From assembly GCA_963802905.1 (NCBI GenBank), contig CAWDKH010000012.1, positions 1-64,000 on the forward strand: 64,000 nt of DNA. Direction: 5' to 3'. The DNA is from DASQFQ01 sp963802905 (lineage in GTDB: Bacteria; Actinomycetota; Thermoleophilia; Solirubrobacterales; Solirubrobacteraceae). The position numbers were made by a program, and so were the translations under genes. Positions 1 to 9,112 of the stretch are shown piece by piece; the first letter of the stretch is position 1, and the number at the start of each line of letters is the position of its first letter. Under the pieces are notes generated by a model, which worked only from the letters and a program-made list of their open reading frames with translations, ran no database searches and was not told the origin of the DNA.

Positions 1-389
1 GCGTCTGCACCCCCGCCGCCCGCTTCGGCCTCCCCATCGCCCGCACGGTTGGCAACTGCCTGTCGATGGAGAACTACGCCCGCCTCGCCGCGCTGATCGG
101 GCCGGCACGGCTGAAGGACATCGTCTTCACCGCCCGCACGATCGAGGCCGACGAGGCGCTCGCGATCGGGCTCGCCACCGAGGTCGTCGAGGTGAATGCC
201 GCCGAGGCGCGCGTCGAGGAGCTGTGCGAGCTGCTCGGCGGCCACGCGCCGGTGACGATGTGGGCGACCAAGGAGGCGCTGCGCCGGATCCGCGCGGCGA
301 CCACGCCCGACGGCGAGGACCTGATCCGCGCGGCGTACGGCTCCGAGGGCTTCCGCGCCAACGTCGCCAGGTTCCTCGAGAAGGGATGA
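1..389 (+). CDS. Enoyl-CoA hydratase/isomerase family protein, C-terminal part
   Basis: The open frame is already running at base 3 and ends at TGA 387-389, so only the last ~128 residues of a crotonase-fold protein are present. Visible features are the stretch beginning VCTPAARFGLPIARTVGNC, an ALAIGLATEVVE segment typical of the crotonase core C-terminus, and a terminal helix rich in Ala/Arg. Family members hydrate or isomerise acyl-CoA thioesters in the cytosol. Without the N-terminal oxyanion-hole region the exact reaction cannot be named. The stop codon overlaps the next start (ATGA). Confidence 0.8.
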   Translation, partial: VCTPAARFGLPIARTVGNCLSMENYARLAALIGPARLKDIVFTARTIEADEALAIGLATEVVEVNAAEARVEELCELLGGHAPVTMWATKEALRRIRAATTPDGEDLIRAAYGSEGFRANVARFLEKG

Positions 390-748
390 GCGAGGAGGAC
401 GACGACTTCGCGGTCGCCGCGCGCACGCGCATCGAGGCGCGCAACCGCGAGCGCGACCGCAAGGCGGCCAGGCGCGACCGCCGCGAGCAGATCCTGCTCT
501 GGCTCTGCGCCCCGCTCCTCTTCCCCGCGGCCGGCGCCGCCGCGGCCACGGCGGTGATCGAGGACAAGCCGTCCGCCGAGCTGCCGCTCTTCCTCGCCGC
601 CTTCGCCATCCCCGCCGTGCTCACGATCTGGCTCGCGCGCCGGCGCGGCTGGTTCGAGCGCGTCGTCTGGCCGCTCGTCACCGTCGCCGCCGAGCTCGCG
701 CTGCTGTTCTGGGTCGGGTTCGTCGCGTTCGGCTACGGTCCCGACTGA
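386..748 (+). CDS. Small membrane protein of unknown function
   Basis: 120 residues. ATG 386 overlaps the upstream stop in an ATGA junction, which fixes the start and implies translational coupling. The first ~35 residues are acidic then strongly basic (many Arg/Glu, possibly a short amphipathic helix). They are followed by about three hydrophobic segments (near residues 37-55, 65-80 and 92-115) separated by a short Arg-rich loop. No catalytic motif is visible and I do not recognise a named family. It ends one base into the next gene. Confidence 0.7.
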   Translation: MSEEDDDFAVAARTRIEARNRERDRKAARRDRREQILLWLCAPLLFPAAGAAAATAVIEDKPSAELPLFLAAFAIPAVLTIWLARRRGWFERVVWPLVTVAAELALLFWVGFVAFGYGPD

Positions 749-1086
749 TGATCACCGGCGTCCACGCCCTGCTGTTCACCCGCGACGCCGAGGGTGTCCG
801 CGCCTTCCTCCGCGACGTGCTCGAGCTGCGCTCCGTCGACGCCGGCGGCGGCTGGCTGATCTTCGGCCTCCCACCGGCCGAGGTCGCTGCCCATCCAAGC
901 GACGAGAACGCGACGCAGCTCTACCTCATGTGCGACGACATCGAGGCGACCACGGCGGAGCTCCAGACCAAGGGCGTCGAGCTGACCCGCCCGGTCAGCG
1001 ACGAGGGCTGGGGCCTCGTGACCGCGATCGCGCTCCCCGGCGGCGGCGAGCTCGGGCTCTACGAGCCGCGCCACCCGGTGCCCTAG
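748..1086 (+). CDS. VOC (glyoxalase/bleomycin-resistance fold) protein
   Basis: 112 residues, one vicinal-oxygen-chelate module. The protein begins MITGVHALLFTRDAEGVRAF, then a beta strand with GGWLIFGLP, and a second half with LMCDDIEATTAEL and a terminal GGGELGLYEPRHP. This is the betaalphabetabetabeta repeat of the family. A His near residue 6 and a Glu near the C-terminal GLYEP are candidate metal ligands. Substrate cannot be deduced. The start overlaps the preceding TGA by one base, so genes 1-3 probably form one transcript. Confidence 0.75.
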   Translation: MITGVHALLFTRDAEGVRAFLRDVLELRSVDAGGGWLIFGLPPAEVAAHPSDENATQLYLMCDDIEATTAELQTKGVELTRPVSDEGWGLVTAIALPGGGELGLYEPRHPVP

Positions 1087-1137
1087 TCGGCGCCACCACT
1101 CGCGCGAAAGGTCAGGCCGGACTACGATCGCGGTGTC

Positions 1138-2929
1138 GTGTCGACGCTGGTGTTGCGCCTGCTGGGACCGCCGGAGATCGAGTGGGACGGCGTCATCGTC
1201 CCTCCGCCGCGTGGCCACAAGGCGTGGGCCGTGCTGGCGTACCTGGTGCTGACGGAGCGACCGGTGTCGCGGACGCAGTTGGCCGCGCTGGTCTTCGGCG
1301 ATGCCGAAGATCCGCGCGGGGCCCTGCGCTGGACGCTGGCGCAACTGCGGCGCGCCCTCGGGGTGGCCGGTGGACTCGGTGGAGACCCCGTGGAGCTCGC
1401 GTTGCCGCCGGCGACCGTGGTCGACGTGCTGGCGCTGGCGGCGGGCGAGACCGAGCCCGCATTGGTTCGCGGCGAGCTGTTGGAGGGCGTCGATCCCGGC
1501 GCCGGGCCGGAGTTCGACGCCTGGCTGCTCGTCGAGCGGCGGCGCCTGGCGGGAGTCTGCGAGGCCGTGTTGCGGGATGAGGCGCTGGGTGCCCTCGCCG
1601 CCGGTCATCCGCTCGAGGCCGCGGCGCTGGCCTCGCGCGCGGTCACGCTGAACCGGTTCGACGACGGCGCGCACGAGTTGCTCGTGCGGTGCCTGGCGCG
1701 GGCAGGCCAGATCGGCGCCGCGCGCGAGCATGCGGACGCCTGCGACGTCCTGTTCCGCCGCCAGTTGGGGCGCGCCCCGGATCCGGGGGTGCACCGGGCC
1801 GCCGAGGAGGGCGACGCGCAGCCGGTGCCGGCTGGCGGACCGGGCGGCGGCCGTGGGCCAGCTCGACGCGGGGCGCGCCGCCGTGGATGCCGGCGCGGTG
1901 GAGCCCGGCGTGGCATGCCTCAGGCAGGCCTGTGCCGAGGCGCGTGGCGTCGGCGATCCGGCGCTGCTGGCGCGTGCGACCGCGGCGCTCGGGGCGGCAC
2001 TGGTGCACTCGGTGCGCGGCGGTGACGAGGAGGGCGCTGCGGTGCTGCACGAGGCACTCGCGCTCGCCGAGGCCGCCGCCGACCGCGAAATCGAGTGCAA
2101 GGTCTGCCGCGAGCTCGGGTTCGTCGCCGTCCAGGCCGGCCGCGGGGTGTCGGCGGGTCGGTGGCTGGGCCGGGCCGGCGCGCTCGCCGTCGACGACCGG
2201 GAGCGGGCCGCGGTGCTCGGGGTGCGTGGCAAGGCGCTGTCCGATCGAGCGCACTACGACGCCGCGATCGGCCTGCTGTGGGAGTCGGTCGCGGCCGCGC
2301 GGCGCTGCGGCGACGTGCGCCAGGCGGCGTGGTCGCTGGCGATCATCGGGCGCGCGCTCGTCCTGCGCGGCGAGTGGGAGGAGGCGGCCGAGGTGCTCGA
2401 CCACTCCCTTGCGCTGGTGGGGGAGGACGGCTGGGTGGCGTTCCAGCCCTTCCCGGAGGCGCTCAGAGCCGAGGCGGCGCTGCGTCAAGGCGACCGCGAC
2501 CGCGCGATGGGGCTGCTTGATCACGCGTTCGCGCTCGGCTGCCGTATCGGTGATCCGTGTTGGGAAGCCATGGCCGCGCGGGCGCGGGGCCTCGGGCACG
2601 AGGCGGCGGGGGAGCGCGCGGCGGCGCTTGCGTGCCTGCGCGACGCGGCCCTGCGCGCGGTGCGGGTGGCAGATCCCTACGTCTGGATGCATGCCCACTG
2701 CCTGGACGCCCTCGCCGGCGTCGCGATCGCCGACGCCGCACCGGATGCACGTACCGTTGTGGACCAGCTCGAGCGGCTCGCCGCGCGAGGCGACATGCGC
2801 GAGCTGGTCGTGCGCGCCGCGGTGCACCGCGCCCGGCTCGGCGACCCCAGCGGCCTCGCAGCGGCCCGCGTGCTCGGCGAGGCCATCGACAATCCGCTGC
2901 TGCGCACCGCGCTGGCCACCGCAGCCTGA
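1138..2929 (+). CDS. SARP/BTAD-type transcriptional regulator with TPR-like C-terminus (frame-disrupted as assembled)
   Basis: GTG 1138 opens a frame encoding an N-terminal winged-helix domain (LRLLGPPEIEWDG, then RTQLAALVFGDAED) followed by a bacterial transcriptional activator domain (FDAWLLVERRRL, ALASRAVTLNRFDDGAHELL). Around 1816-1832 the coding sense moves to another frame, beginning LADRAAAVGQLDAGRA, and continues as ~360 residues of Ala-rich TPR-like helical repeats to the TGA at 2929. The total of 1,792 nt is one base over a multiple of three; removing one base gives ~596 residues, a normal length. SARPs activate nearby genes by binding direct repeats, so the methyltransferase/SBP56 pair downstream is a candidate target (inference). 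Confidence 0.75.
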
Positions 2930-2970
2930 TCACACGCGCCGTCACACGGCGCGCGTGTGGAGTCCGGCCC

Positions 2971-3750
2971 ATGGAACTCAATGCGACATCGCTCATCGAC
3001 GTCGAGCGCCTCCAGGCCGAGATCACGGCCATGTATCGCGACGTGGCGCGCGGCGATGATGCCGGCCTTCACTTTGACATCGGCAGGCCGCTGGCCGAGC
3101 GACTCGGATACCCGGCCCGGCTGCTGGACGCGATCCCCGCCGAGGCCCTGACGTCCTTCGCCGGAGTGGGACACCACCTCGACCTCGCGGCGCTCCGACC
3201 CGGCGAAGCCGTGCTCGACCTCGGGTCGGGCTCGGGAACGGACGTCTTCTGCGCGGCGGTGCTCGTGGGCAAATCGGGCCGTGTCGCCGGGGTCGACATG
3301 ACCGACGACCAGGTCGCCAAGGCCTCGCGGCTCCAACGCAGTAATGGGTTCCCGCAGGTCCAGATCGTCGAGGGCCGGATCGAAGCGCTGCCGTTCGACG
3401 ATGCGAGCTTCGACGCCGTGCTCTCCAACGGCGTGATCAACCTCAGCCCGGCGAAGGACCGGGTCTTCGCCGAGGCGGCACGGGTGCTGCGGCCCGGCGG
3501 CCGGCTGGCGTTTGCCGACATCGTGAGTGGGCGCCCGCTCAAGGAGCGCACACGGCGAAACGTCGAGCTCTGGGCCGCCTGCATCGCCGGCGCGATCCCC
3601 CGCAACGCCTACCTGCAAGCGCTCGAGGCCCACGACCTCCGGGTCGTGAAGGTCCGGCGCAACGACTACCGGTTCACCTCGGAGCGAGCCGTCGGGGCGT
3701 GCCGCACCTACGCCGTCCAGAGCATCTCGGTGCTCGCAGCCAAACCGTAA
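2971..3750 (+). CDS. Class I SAM-dependent methyltransferase, ArsM-like
   Basis: 259 residues; ATG 2971 follows a short gap after the SARP gene. The SAM-binding motif VLDLGSGSGTDVF is clear, with GVDMTDDQV, a post-I acidic region, SNGVINLSPAKDRVF and LRPGGRLAFADIV. The closest recognisable family is arsenite methyltransferase, which has SNCVINLS at the equivalent place. Here that Cys is Gly, though a Cys in AACIAGAIP remains, so arsenite methylation is uncertain. It lies 9 nt before an SBP56-type methanethiol oxidase, which suggests sulfur or selenium methyl chemistry (inference). Confidence 0.75.
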   Translation: MELNATSLIDVERLQAEITAMYRDVARGDDAGLHFDIGRPLAERLGYPARLLDAIPAEALTSFAGVGHHLDLAALRPGEAVLDLGSGSGTDVFCAAVLVGKSGRVAGVDMTDDQVAKASRLQRSNGFPQVQIVEGRIEALPFDDASFDAVLSNGVINLSPAKDRVFAEAARVLRPGGRLAFADIVSGRPLKERTRRNVELWAACIAGAIPRNAYLQALEAHDLRVVKVRRNDYRFTSERAVGACRTYAVQSISVLAAKP

Positions 3751-3759
3751 GGGGTTCTC

Positions 3760-5073
3760 ATGCAGCCACAGTCATTCCACGCGTCCCCCGCCGACGCGGT
3801 CCAAGCGCCGCCCGAGGAGTTTCTCTATCTCGCCTGCCTCCACGAGGGCACCGGCGTCGAGCAGCCGGACTTCCTCGCCGTGGTCGAGGCCGAGGACGGC
3901 CGCGTCGTGCACGAGACACCGATGCCGAACGTCGGCGACGAGCTGCATCACTTCGGCTGGAACCGCTGCAGCTCCGCGTGCCACGGACCGGACCGCTCGC
4001 ACCTGATCGTGCCCGGCTTCCGCTCCTCGCGCATCCACGTCCTCAACGTCGCCGACGATCCGCGCCGGCCAAGGATCGAGAAGGTGATCGAGCCGGACGA
4101 GCTGATCGAAAAGACCGGCTACACGCGCCCGCACACCGTCCACTGCATGCCGGGCGGCAACGTCGTCATCAGCATGCTCGGCGATCGCGACGGCAACGGC
4201 GCGGGCGGTTTCGCGGTGCTCGACGCCGCCAGCTTCGAGCTCAAAGGTCGCTGGGAGAACGGAGGCCCACGGCCGTCGCTCAACTACGACTTCTGGTACC
4301 AGCCGCGCCAGAACGTGCTCGCCTCGTCGGAATTCGGCGAGCCCGTGGCCTACGAGCCGGGGTTCGATCCGAACGACGTCGCCGCCGGACGCTACGGCAG
4401 CCGGCTCCACTTCTGGAACCTGAGCGAGCGCCGCGTCGAGCAGACGCTCGAGCTCGGCGAGACCGGGCTGGTGCCGCTGGAGGTGCGCTGGCTGCACGAC
4501 CCCGACGCCGACGAGGGCTTCGTCGGCGCCGCCCTCTCGAGCACGATGTGGCACTTCCACCGGGAAGGAGGCGCCTACCGCGCCAAGACGGTGATCGCGG
4601 TCGACGGCGTCGAGCAGGAGGGCTGGCCGTTCCCCGTACCCGGTCTGATCACCGACCTCGTCGTCTCGATGGACGACCGCTTCCTGTACTTCTCCAACTG
4701 GCTGCACGGCGACCTGCGCCAATACGACATCAGCGACCCGGCCCACCCGCGACTTACCGGGCAGCTCCAGCTCGGGGGCGTGCTCGGCCGGCCGCTCGAC
4801 GGCGACCGCGACCTGGCCGGCGGCCCACAGATGCTCCAGCTGTCGCTCGACGGCCGCCGCCTCTACGTGAGCAACTCGCTCTACTCGACCTGGGACAACC
4901 AGTTCTACCCGGGGCTGCGCTCGTGGCTGATGCGTGTCAACTGCGGCCGCGACGGGGGGATGGAGATCGACCCCGACTTCTTCGTCGACCTCCACGACCG
5001 TCCCGGCGGCCCGGCACGGGCGCACGAGGTCCGGCTTCAGGGCGGCGACTGCACGACCGAGATCTTCCAGTGA
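3760..5073 (+). CDS. Selenium-binding protein 56 family (methanethiol oxidase-like)
   Basis: 437 residues, the usual length for SBP56. Landmarks are DELHHFGWNRCSSACHG (the Cys-Ser-Ser motif of the family), PGFRSSRIHVLNV, TGYTRPHTVHCMPGG and LVVSMDDRFLYFSNWLHGD. These conserved His clusters line the metal site of the beta-propeller. Characterised bacterial members oxidise methanethiol to formaldehyde, sulfide and peroxide with copper. No signal peptide is obvious, whereas characterised bacterial enzymes are often periplasmic. A purine-rich AAGGGG lies about five bases before the ATG. Confidence 0.88.
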   Translation: MQPQSFHASPADAVQAPPEEFLYLACLHEGTGVEQPDFLAVVEAEDGRVVHETPMPNVGDELHHFGWNRCSSACHGPDRSHLIVPGFRSSRIHVLNVADDPRRPRIEKVIEPDELIEKTGYTRPHTVHCMPGGNVVISMLGDRDGNGAGGFAVLDAASFELKGRWENGGPRPSLNYDFWYQPRQNVLASSEFGEPVAYEPGFDPNDVAAGRYGSRLHFWNLSERRVEQTLELGETGLVPLEVRWLHDPDADEGFVGAALSSTMWHFHREGGAYRAKTVIAVDGVEQEGWPFPVPGLITDLVVSMDDRFLYFSNWLHGDLRQYDISDPAHPRLTGQLQLGGVLGRPLDGDRDLAGGPQMLQLSLDGRRLYVSNSLYSTWDNQFYPGLRSWLMRVNCGRDGGMEIDPDFFVDLHDRPGGPARAHEVRLQGGDCTTEIFQ

Positions 5074-5264
5074 TCGCCCACGTCTCCGGCGTGCCGGTGG
5101 AGGAGGCGCTGCTGCAGCTCGCCCCCGCCGGCCTGGCGATGGCCGCCGTCGTCCGGGCGGCGGTGGTCAGCCGCCGGCGACGATCCGCAGCGTCTCCTCG
5201 CCGGCCACGACCTCGTCACCGGGATGCAGCTGGCGCCCTCGGCGGCTCTCGGCCTCGCCGTTGA
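5070..5264 (+). CDS. Possible small membrane-anchored protein
   Basis: A GTG at 5070 overlaps the SBP56 stop (GTGA) and opens a 64-codon frame starting with VIAHVSGVPVEEALLQL, then a short hydrophobic Ala/Val helix and an Arg-rich tail. The HVSGVPVEE start resembles short actinobacterial membrane proteins of unknown role, and the overlap supports translation. However, the second half runs antisense through the S4 gene (5167-5382) and looks like shadow sequence, so the real product may be nearer 40 residues or absent. Confidence 0.35.
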   Translation: MIAHVSGVPVEEALLQLAPAGLAMAAVVRAAVVSRRRRSAASPRRPRPRHRDAAGALGGSRPRR

Positions 5265-5382
5265 CGAGCACGCCGTGCTCGGCCAGGTACGCGGCGGCCT
5301 CGCCGCCCACGTCGATCACGCCGGCGAGCTTGAGCAGCTGGCCGAGGCGGATCATGTCGCCGCGGATCGGGACGTCCTGCAT
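5167..5382 (-). CDS. Small S4-domain RNA-binding protein
   Basis: 71 residues from ATG 5382. Sequence shows the S4 fold: MIRLGQLLKLAGVIDVGG, then AYLAEHGVLVNGE with the conserved VNG, and a HPGDEVVAGEETLRI strand. Stand-alone S4 proteins of this size (YbcJ/YaaA-like) bind structured RNA and are usually linked to ribosome or rRNA quality functions. It is convergent with the SBP56 side and divergent from the GNAT gene at 5406, with only 23 nt between starts. Confidence 0.8.
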   Translation of the reverse strand: MQDVPIRGDMIRLGQLLKLAGVIDVGGEAAAYLAEHGVLVNGEAESRRGRQLHPGDEVVAGEETLRIVAGG

Positions 5383-5405
5383 GCCCCTCAGCCTAGGCTG
5401 CCGCG

Positions 5406-5918
5406 ATGGTCCCGACGCTCACCACCGATCGCCTGACCCTCCGCGGCTGGCGCGACGACGACCTCGACGACTACGCGCCGATCACCGCGGATGCCGAGGT
5501 CATGCGCTTCATGGGCGGCGTCATCGATCGGGCGCAGACCTGGCGGGAGATGGCGGTGTTCACCGGCCATTGGGCGCTGCGCGGCTACGGGATCTGGGTC
5601 GTCGAGCGCGAAGGCGCGCTGATCGGCCGCATCGGGCTATGGCAGCCGGAGGGCTGGCCGGGGCTCGAGGTCGGCTGGCTGCTCGGCCGCGGGGCGTGGG
5701 GCCAGGGCTACGCCACCGAGGCGGCGCGGGCGTCGCTGGAGTACGCGTGGAGCGAGCTCGGCGCGGACCGGCTGATCTCGCTGATCGACCCTGAGAACGT
5801 CGCTTCGCAGCGCGTTGCCGAGCGACTCGGCATGCGGCCGCAGGGCGACCACTACTCGCTGCGCGGGCAGCCCCTGGTCATCCACGAGCTCACGCGAGCA
5901 GCTCCCCCACCCGCCTGA
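5406..5918 (+). CDS. GNAT family N-acetyltransferase (RimJ/RimL-like)
   Basis: 170 residues. TDRLTLRGWRDDDLDDYAPI at the N-terminus and EVGWLLGRGAWGQGYATEAA (acetyl-CoA pyrophosphate loop) mark the Acetyltransf_3 subgroup, followed by LISLIDPENVASQRVAERLG. This group acetylates N-terminal or small-molecule amines; the substrate is not deducible. ATG 5406 is the first start after the divergent S4 gene. The last 29 bp overlap the argD 3' end tail-to-tail. Confidence 0.85.
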   Translation: MVPTLTTDRLTLRGWRDDDLDDYAPITADAEVMRFMGGVIDRAQTWREMAVFTGHWALRGYGIWVVEREGALIGRIGLWQPEGWPGLEVGWLLGRGAWGQGYATEAARASLEYAWSELGADRLISLIDPENVASQRVAERLGMRPQGDHYSLRGQPLVIHELTRAAPPPA

Positions 5919-7011
5919 GCGCCTCGGCGATCTCCGCCTCCTGCACCACGAGCGGCGGGAGGAAGCGCACAGTGCTCGGGCCGGTGGCGTTGATGACGAG
6001 CGCCTGCTCCTCCAAGGCCCGCCGCGCGATCTGCGGCGCGTCGGCGTCGACCTCGGCGGCGACCATCAGCCCCCGCCCGCGGACCGACTGCACCCGCGGC
6101 AGCTCGCGCAGCCCCTCGGACAGCAGCGCGCCCATCTCGTCGACGTGCTCGAGCAGCGCCGGGTCGTCGAGGACGTCGAGCGCCGCGTTGGCGGCCGCGG
6201 TCACCAGCGGGTTGCCCGCGAACGTCGAGCCGTGGTCGCCGGGCGCGAAGACGTCCGCCTGCTCCGGCGTCGTGATCAGCGCGCCGATCGGCAGCCCGCC
6301 GCCCAACCCCTTGGCGACCGTCATGACGTCCGGCCGCAGGTCGTAGCGCTCGTAGGCCCACAGCGTCCCCGTCCGCCCCATCCCGGTCTGGACCTCGTCG
6401 AGGATCAGCAGCGCGCCGTGCTCGTCGCAGGCCGCGCGGATCTCCGCCACCAGCCCCGGATCGAGCGGGTGCACGCCCGACTCGCCCTGGATCAGCTCGA
6501 GCACGACACCCGCCGTCTGGCCGTCGACCGCCTCCGGCGCCGCGGCCGGCATGACCGCGTCGAAGCCCGGCACCAGCGGCGCGAACGGCGCCTGCTTGGT
6601 CTCCTGCGGGGTCGCCGACAGCGCACCGAACGTCCGCCCGTGGAAGCCGCCGTGCAGCACCACGAAGCGCCCGCCCGGCCGCCGCTTGCGCGCGAGCTTC
6701 AGCGCCGCCTCGTTCGCCTCCGCGCCCGAGTTGCAGAAGAACACCTTGCCGCCCAGCGAGCGCTCCGCCAGCCGCGCGGCGAGCCGCGTCATCGGCTCCG
6801 TGTAGAAGAGATTCGAGACGTGCAGCAGCCGCGCCGCCTGCTCCTGCACCGCGGCGACCACCTTCGGGTGGCAGTGGCCGGCGTTGCAGACGCCGATCCC
6901 GCTCAGGAAGTCGAGGTACTCGCGGCCGTCGGAGTCCCACAGCCGCACCCCCTCGCCGCGCTCGAACTCGACGTCGTAGCGGGCGTAGTTCGGGATCAGC
7001 GCATCGCTCAC
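5890..7011 (-). CDS. argD: Acetylornithine aminotransferase
   Basis: 373 residues from GTG 7011, chosen because it forms a GTGA overlap with the argB stop. It is a class III PLP aminotransferase: FFCNSGAEANEAALKLARK, GGFHGRTFGALSAT, ILDEVQTGMGRTG and the PLP lysine in TVAKGLGGGLPIGA. It transfers an amino group to N-acetylglutamate semialdehyde in arginine synthesis. It is the last gene of a pheT-argC-argJ-argB-argD run in which every junction overlaps. Confidence 0.95.
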   Translation of the reverse strand: MSDALIPNYARYDVEFERGEGVRLWDSDGREYLDFLSGIGVCNAGHCHPKVVAAVQEQAARLLHVSNLFYTEPMTRLAARLAERSLGGKVFFCNSGAEANEAALKLARKRRPGGRFVVLHGGFHGRTFGALSATPQETKQAPFAPLVPGFDAVMPAAAPEAVDGQTAGVVLELIQGESGVHPLDPGLVAEIRAACDEHGALLILDEVQTGMGRTGTLWAYERYDLRPDVMTVAKGLGGGLPIGALITTPEQADVFAPGDHGSTFAGNPLVTAAANAALDVLDDPALLEHVDEMGALLSEGLRELPRVQSVRGRGLMVAAEVDADAPQIARRALEEQALVINATGPSTVRFLPPLVVQEAEIAEALRRVGELLA

Positions 7012-7892
7012 CGCGCCGGCCGGACCTTCGTGCCGATGCCCGCGTCGGTGAACAACTCGAGCAGCAGCGAGTGCGGCACCCGGCCGTCGATGATGTGCGC
7101 GTAGGTGACCCCGCCGTGGATGGCGTCGAGGCACGCGCGCAGCTTCGGCCGCATGCCGCCGGCGACGTCGACCAGCGCCCCCTCGACCTCGTCGGCCGTG
7201 CACTCGCTGATCACCGAGGACGGATCGGCGGCGTCGCGCAGCCAGCCCGCCACGTCGGTGAGGAAGATGACCTTGTAGGCGCCCATCGCCCGCGCCACGG
7301 CGCCCGCGGCCTCGTCGGCGTTGATGTTGTGCGAGTTGCCCGCGCGGTCGGCCCCGACCGAGGCGATGACCGGGATGTAGTCGGCCGCGATGTGCTCGAT
7401 CACGCCGACGTCGACGCGCTCGATCCGCCCCACGTAGCCGATGTCCTCGCCCTCCGGCCCGGCCGTGGTGGCGGCGCGGAACAGCAGCCCGTCATCGCCG
7501 CACAGCCCGACCGCCGGCTGCCCGTGGCGGTTGATCCGCAGCACGATGTCCTTGTTCACCTTGCCGACCAGCACCATCTTCGCGATCTCGACGGTGTCGG
7601 CGTCGGAGACCCGCAGCCCGCCGACGAACTCGACCGGCATGTCGAGCCGCTGCATGTAGGCGGTGATGTCCGGCCCGCCGCCGTGCACGACGATCGGGTT
7701 GAGCCCGACGTACTTGAGCAACACGACGTCGCGGGCGAACTCCTCGCGCAGCTCCGGGTCGGTCATCGCGGCGCCGCCGTACTTGATGACGACCGTCTTG
7801 CCGTGGAACTCCCGGATGTACGGGAGCGCCTCGAGGAGTGTTCCGATTCTGTCTCGCCCGGGGGGCTCGCCACCGCTTCGCTCGCTCATCAC
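7008..7892 (-). CDS. argB: Acetylglutamate kinase
   Basis: About 294 residues. Amino-acid kinase fold with TVVIKYGGAAM, NPIVVHGGGPDI, GLCGDDG, HNINADEAAGAVA and GGMRPKLRACLDAI. It phosphorylates N-acetylglutamate, usually the arginine-inhibited step. A GTG (7892) and an ATG (7889) are consecutive codons; both lie in the argJ stop, so either start keeps the overlap. Confidence 0.95.
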   Translation of the reverse strand: MMSERSGGEPPGRDRIGTLLEALPYIREFHGKTVVIKYGGAAMTDPELREEFARDVVLLKYVGLNPIVVHGGGPDITAYMQRLDMPVEFVGGLRVSDADTVEIAKMVLVGKVNKDIVLRINRHGQPAVGLCGDDGLLFRAATTAGPEGEDIGYVGRIERVDVGVIEHIAADYIPVIASVGADRAGNSHNINADEAAGAVARAMGAYKVIFLTDVAGWLRDAADPSSVISECTADEVEGALVDVAGGMRPKLRACLDAIHGGVTYAHIIDGRVPHSLLLELFTDAGIGTKVRPAR

Positions 7893-9112
7893 GTCGTGTA
7901 CTCGGCGTTGATCGACACGTAGTCGTGCGAGAGGTCGGAGAAGAAGACCTCGGTCTCGACGCCCTCGCCTGGCAGCCCGATCGTGTACTCGACCTCCTCG
8001 CGCGCCACCGCCTCCTGCAGCGCCGGCAGGTCGAACGGCACCGCCGCTCCGTGCGAGCAGACCTGGACGTCCTCGATCCAGATGTTGACGTCGAGCGGCG
8101 CGGTGTCGAGCAGCACGCCGCCGACCGCCTGCGCGATGCGGCCCCAGTTCGGGTCGCCGCCGTGGAGCGCGGCCTTCACCAGCGGCGAGTTGGCGACCGC
8201 GCGCGCCGCGGCGTTCACGGTCTCCTCATGGCCGCCGTTGACGACCACGCGGCCGACGCGCTTCGCCCCCTCCCCGTCGCGCACGATCAGCAGCGCGAGC
8301 CGGCGCAGGATCGCGTCGAGCGCCTCGCCGAAGCGCAGCTCGTCGTCGGACTCGGGCACGATCCGCACGCCGCTGGCACCGCTCGCCATCAGGATCGCGG
8401 TGTCGTTGGTGGAGAGCTGGCCGTCGACCGAGATGCGATCGAACGAGCGCTTCACGCACACGCCGAGCAGCAGATCGGCGGTCTCGGGCGCGAGCGCGGC
8501 GTCGGTCTGGACGAAGCACAGCATCGTCGCGAAGTTGGGCGAGATCATCCCCGCGCCCTTGGCCTGCGCGCTGATCCGGACGGTGCCGCTCGGCAGCGTC
8601 ACGTCGACGCACGCGCGCTTGGGGAACAGGTCGGTGGTGCGGATCGCCTCGCCGAACGCCTCGTCGCCGGTCTCGCTCAGCTCCCCGCGCGCGGCGAGGA
8701 TCCCCTGCGTGATCGGGCGGTCGGGCAGCTGGACGCCGATCACCCCGGTCGAGGCGACGGCGACGACCTCGGGGTCGAGCCCGACCGCCATCGCGGCGGC
8801 GCCCTGCATGCGGGCGGCGTTGTCGACGCCGCGCCGGCCGGTGGCGGCGTTCGCGTTGCCGGCGTTGGCGACGACCGCGCGCAGCGAGTCGAGCCGGCAG
8901 CGCTCCTGGCACAGGATCACCGGGGCGGCGAGCACGCCCGAGCGCGTGAAGCGCGCCGCGCTCACGGTCCCGACCGAGTCGGAGACGAGCAGGCCCATGT
9001 CGACCCCGCCGCTCGGCTTCAGCCCGCAGGCGACGCCGGAGGCGCGGAAGCCCTGCGGGAGGCCGCCCTCGACGTCGGTCGCGTGGTCGGGCAGAGACAC
9101 CCAGCGGCTCAT
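7889..9112 (-). CDS. argJ: Bifunctional glutamate N-acetyltransferase/ornithine acetyltransferase
   Basis: 407 residues. The self-cleavage site is seen in PNFATMLCFV, where the Thr becomes the nucleophile of the beta chain; flanking motifs AKGAGMISP, VDGQLSTNDT and GGDPNWGRIA are intact. ArgJ recycles the acetyl group between acetylornithine and glutamate. No argF, argG or argH follows in this window, so the rest of the pathway lies elsewhere. The start overlaps the argC stop (9109-9112). Confidence 0.95.
   Translation of the reverse strand: MSRWVSLPDHATDVEGGLPQGFRASGVACGLKPSGGVDMGLLVSDSVGTVSAARFTRSGVLAAPVILCQERCRLDSLRAVVANAGNANAATGRRGVDNAARMQGAAAMAVGLDPEVVAVASTGVIGVQLPDRPITQGILAARGELSETGDEAFGEAIRTTDLFPKRACVDVTLPSGTVRISAQAKGAGMISPNFATMLCFVQTDAALAPETADLLLGVCVKRSFDRISVDGQLSTNDTAILMASGASGVRIVPESDDELRFGEALDAILRRLALLIVRDGEGAKRVGRVVVNGGHEETVNAAARAVANSPLVKAALHGGDPNWGRIAQAVGGVLLDTAPLDVNIWIEDVQVCSHGAAVPFDLPALQEAVAREEVEYTIGLPGEGVETEVFFSDLSHDYVSINAEYTT

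Noticed and set aside
2957..3059. Arsenic resistance locus around the ArsM-like methyltransferase
   Set aside because: No arsB/acr3, arsC or ArsR gene is adjacent and one conserved Cys is replaced, so arsenic detoxification is not supported.
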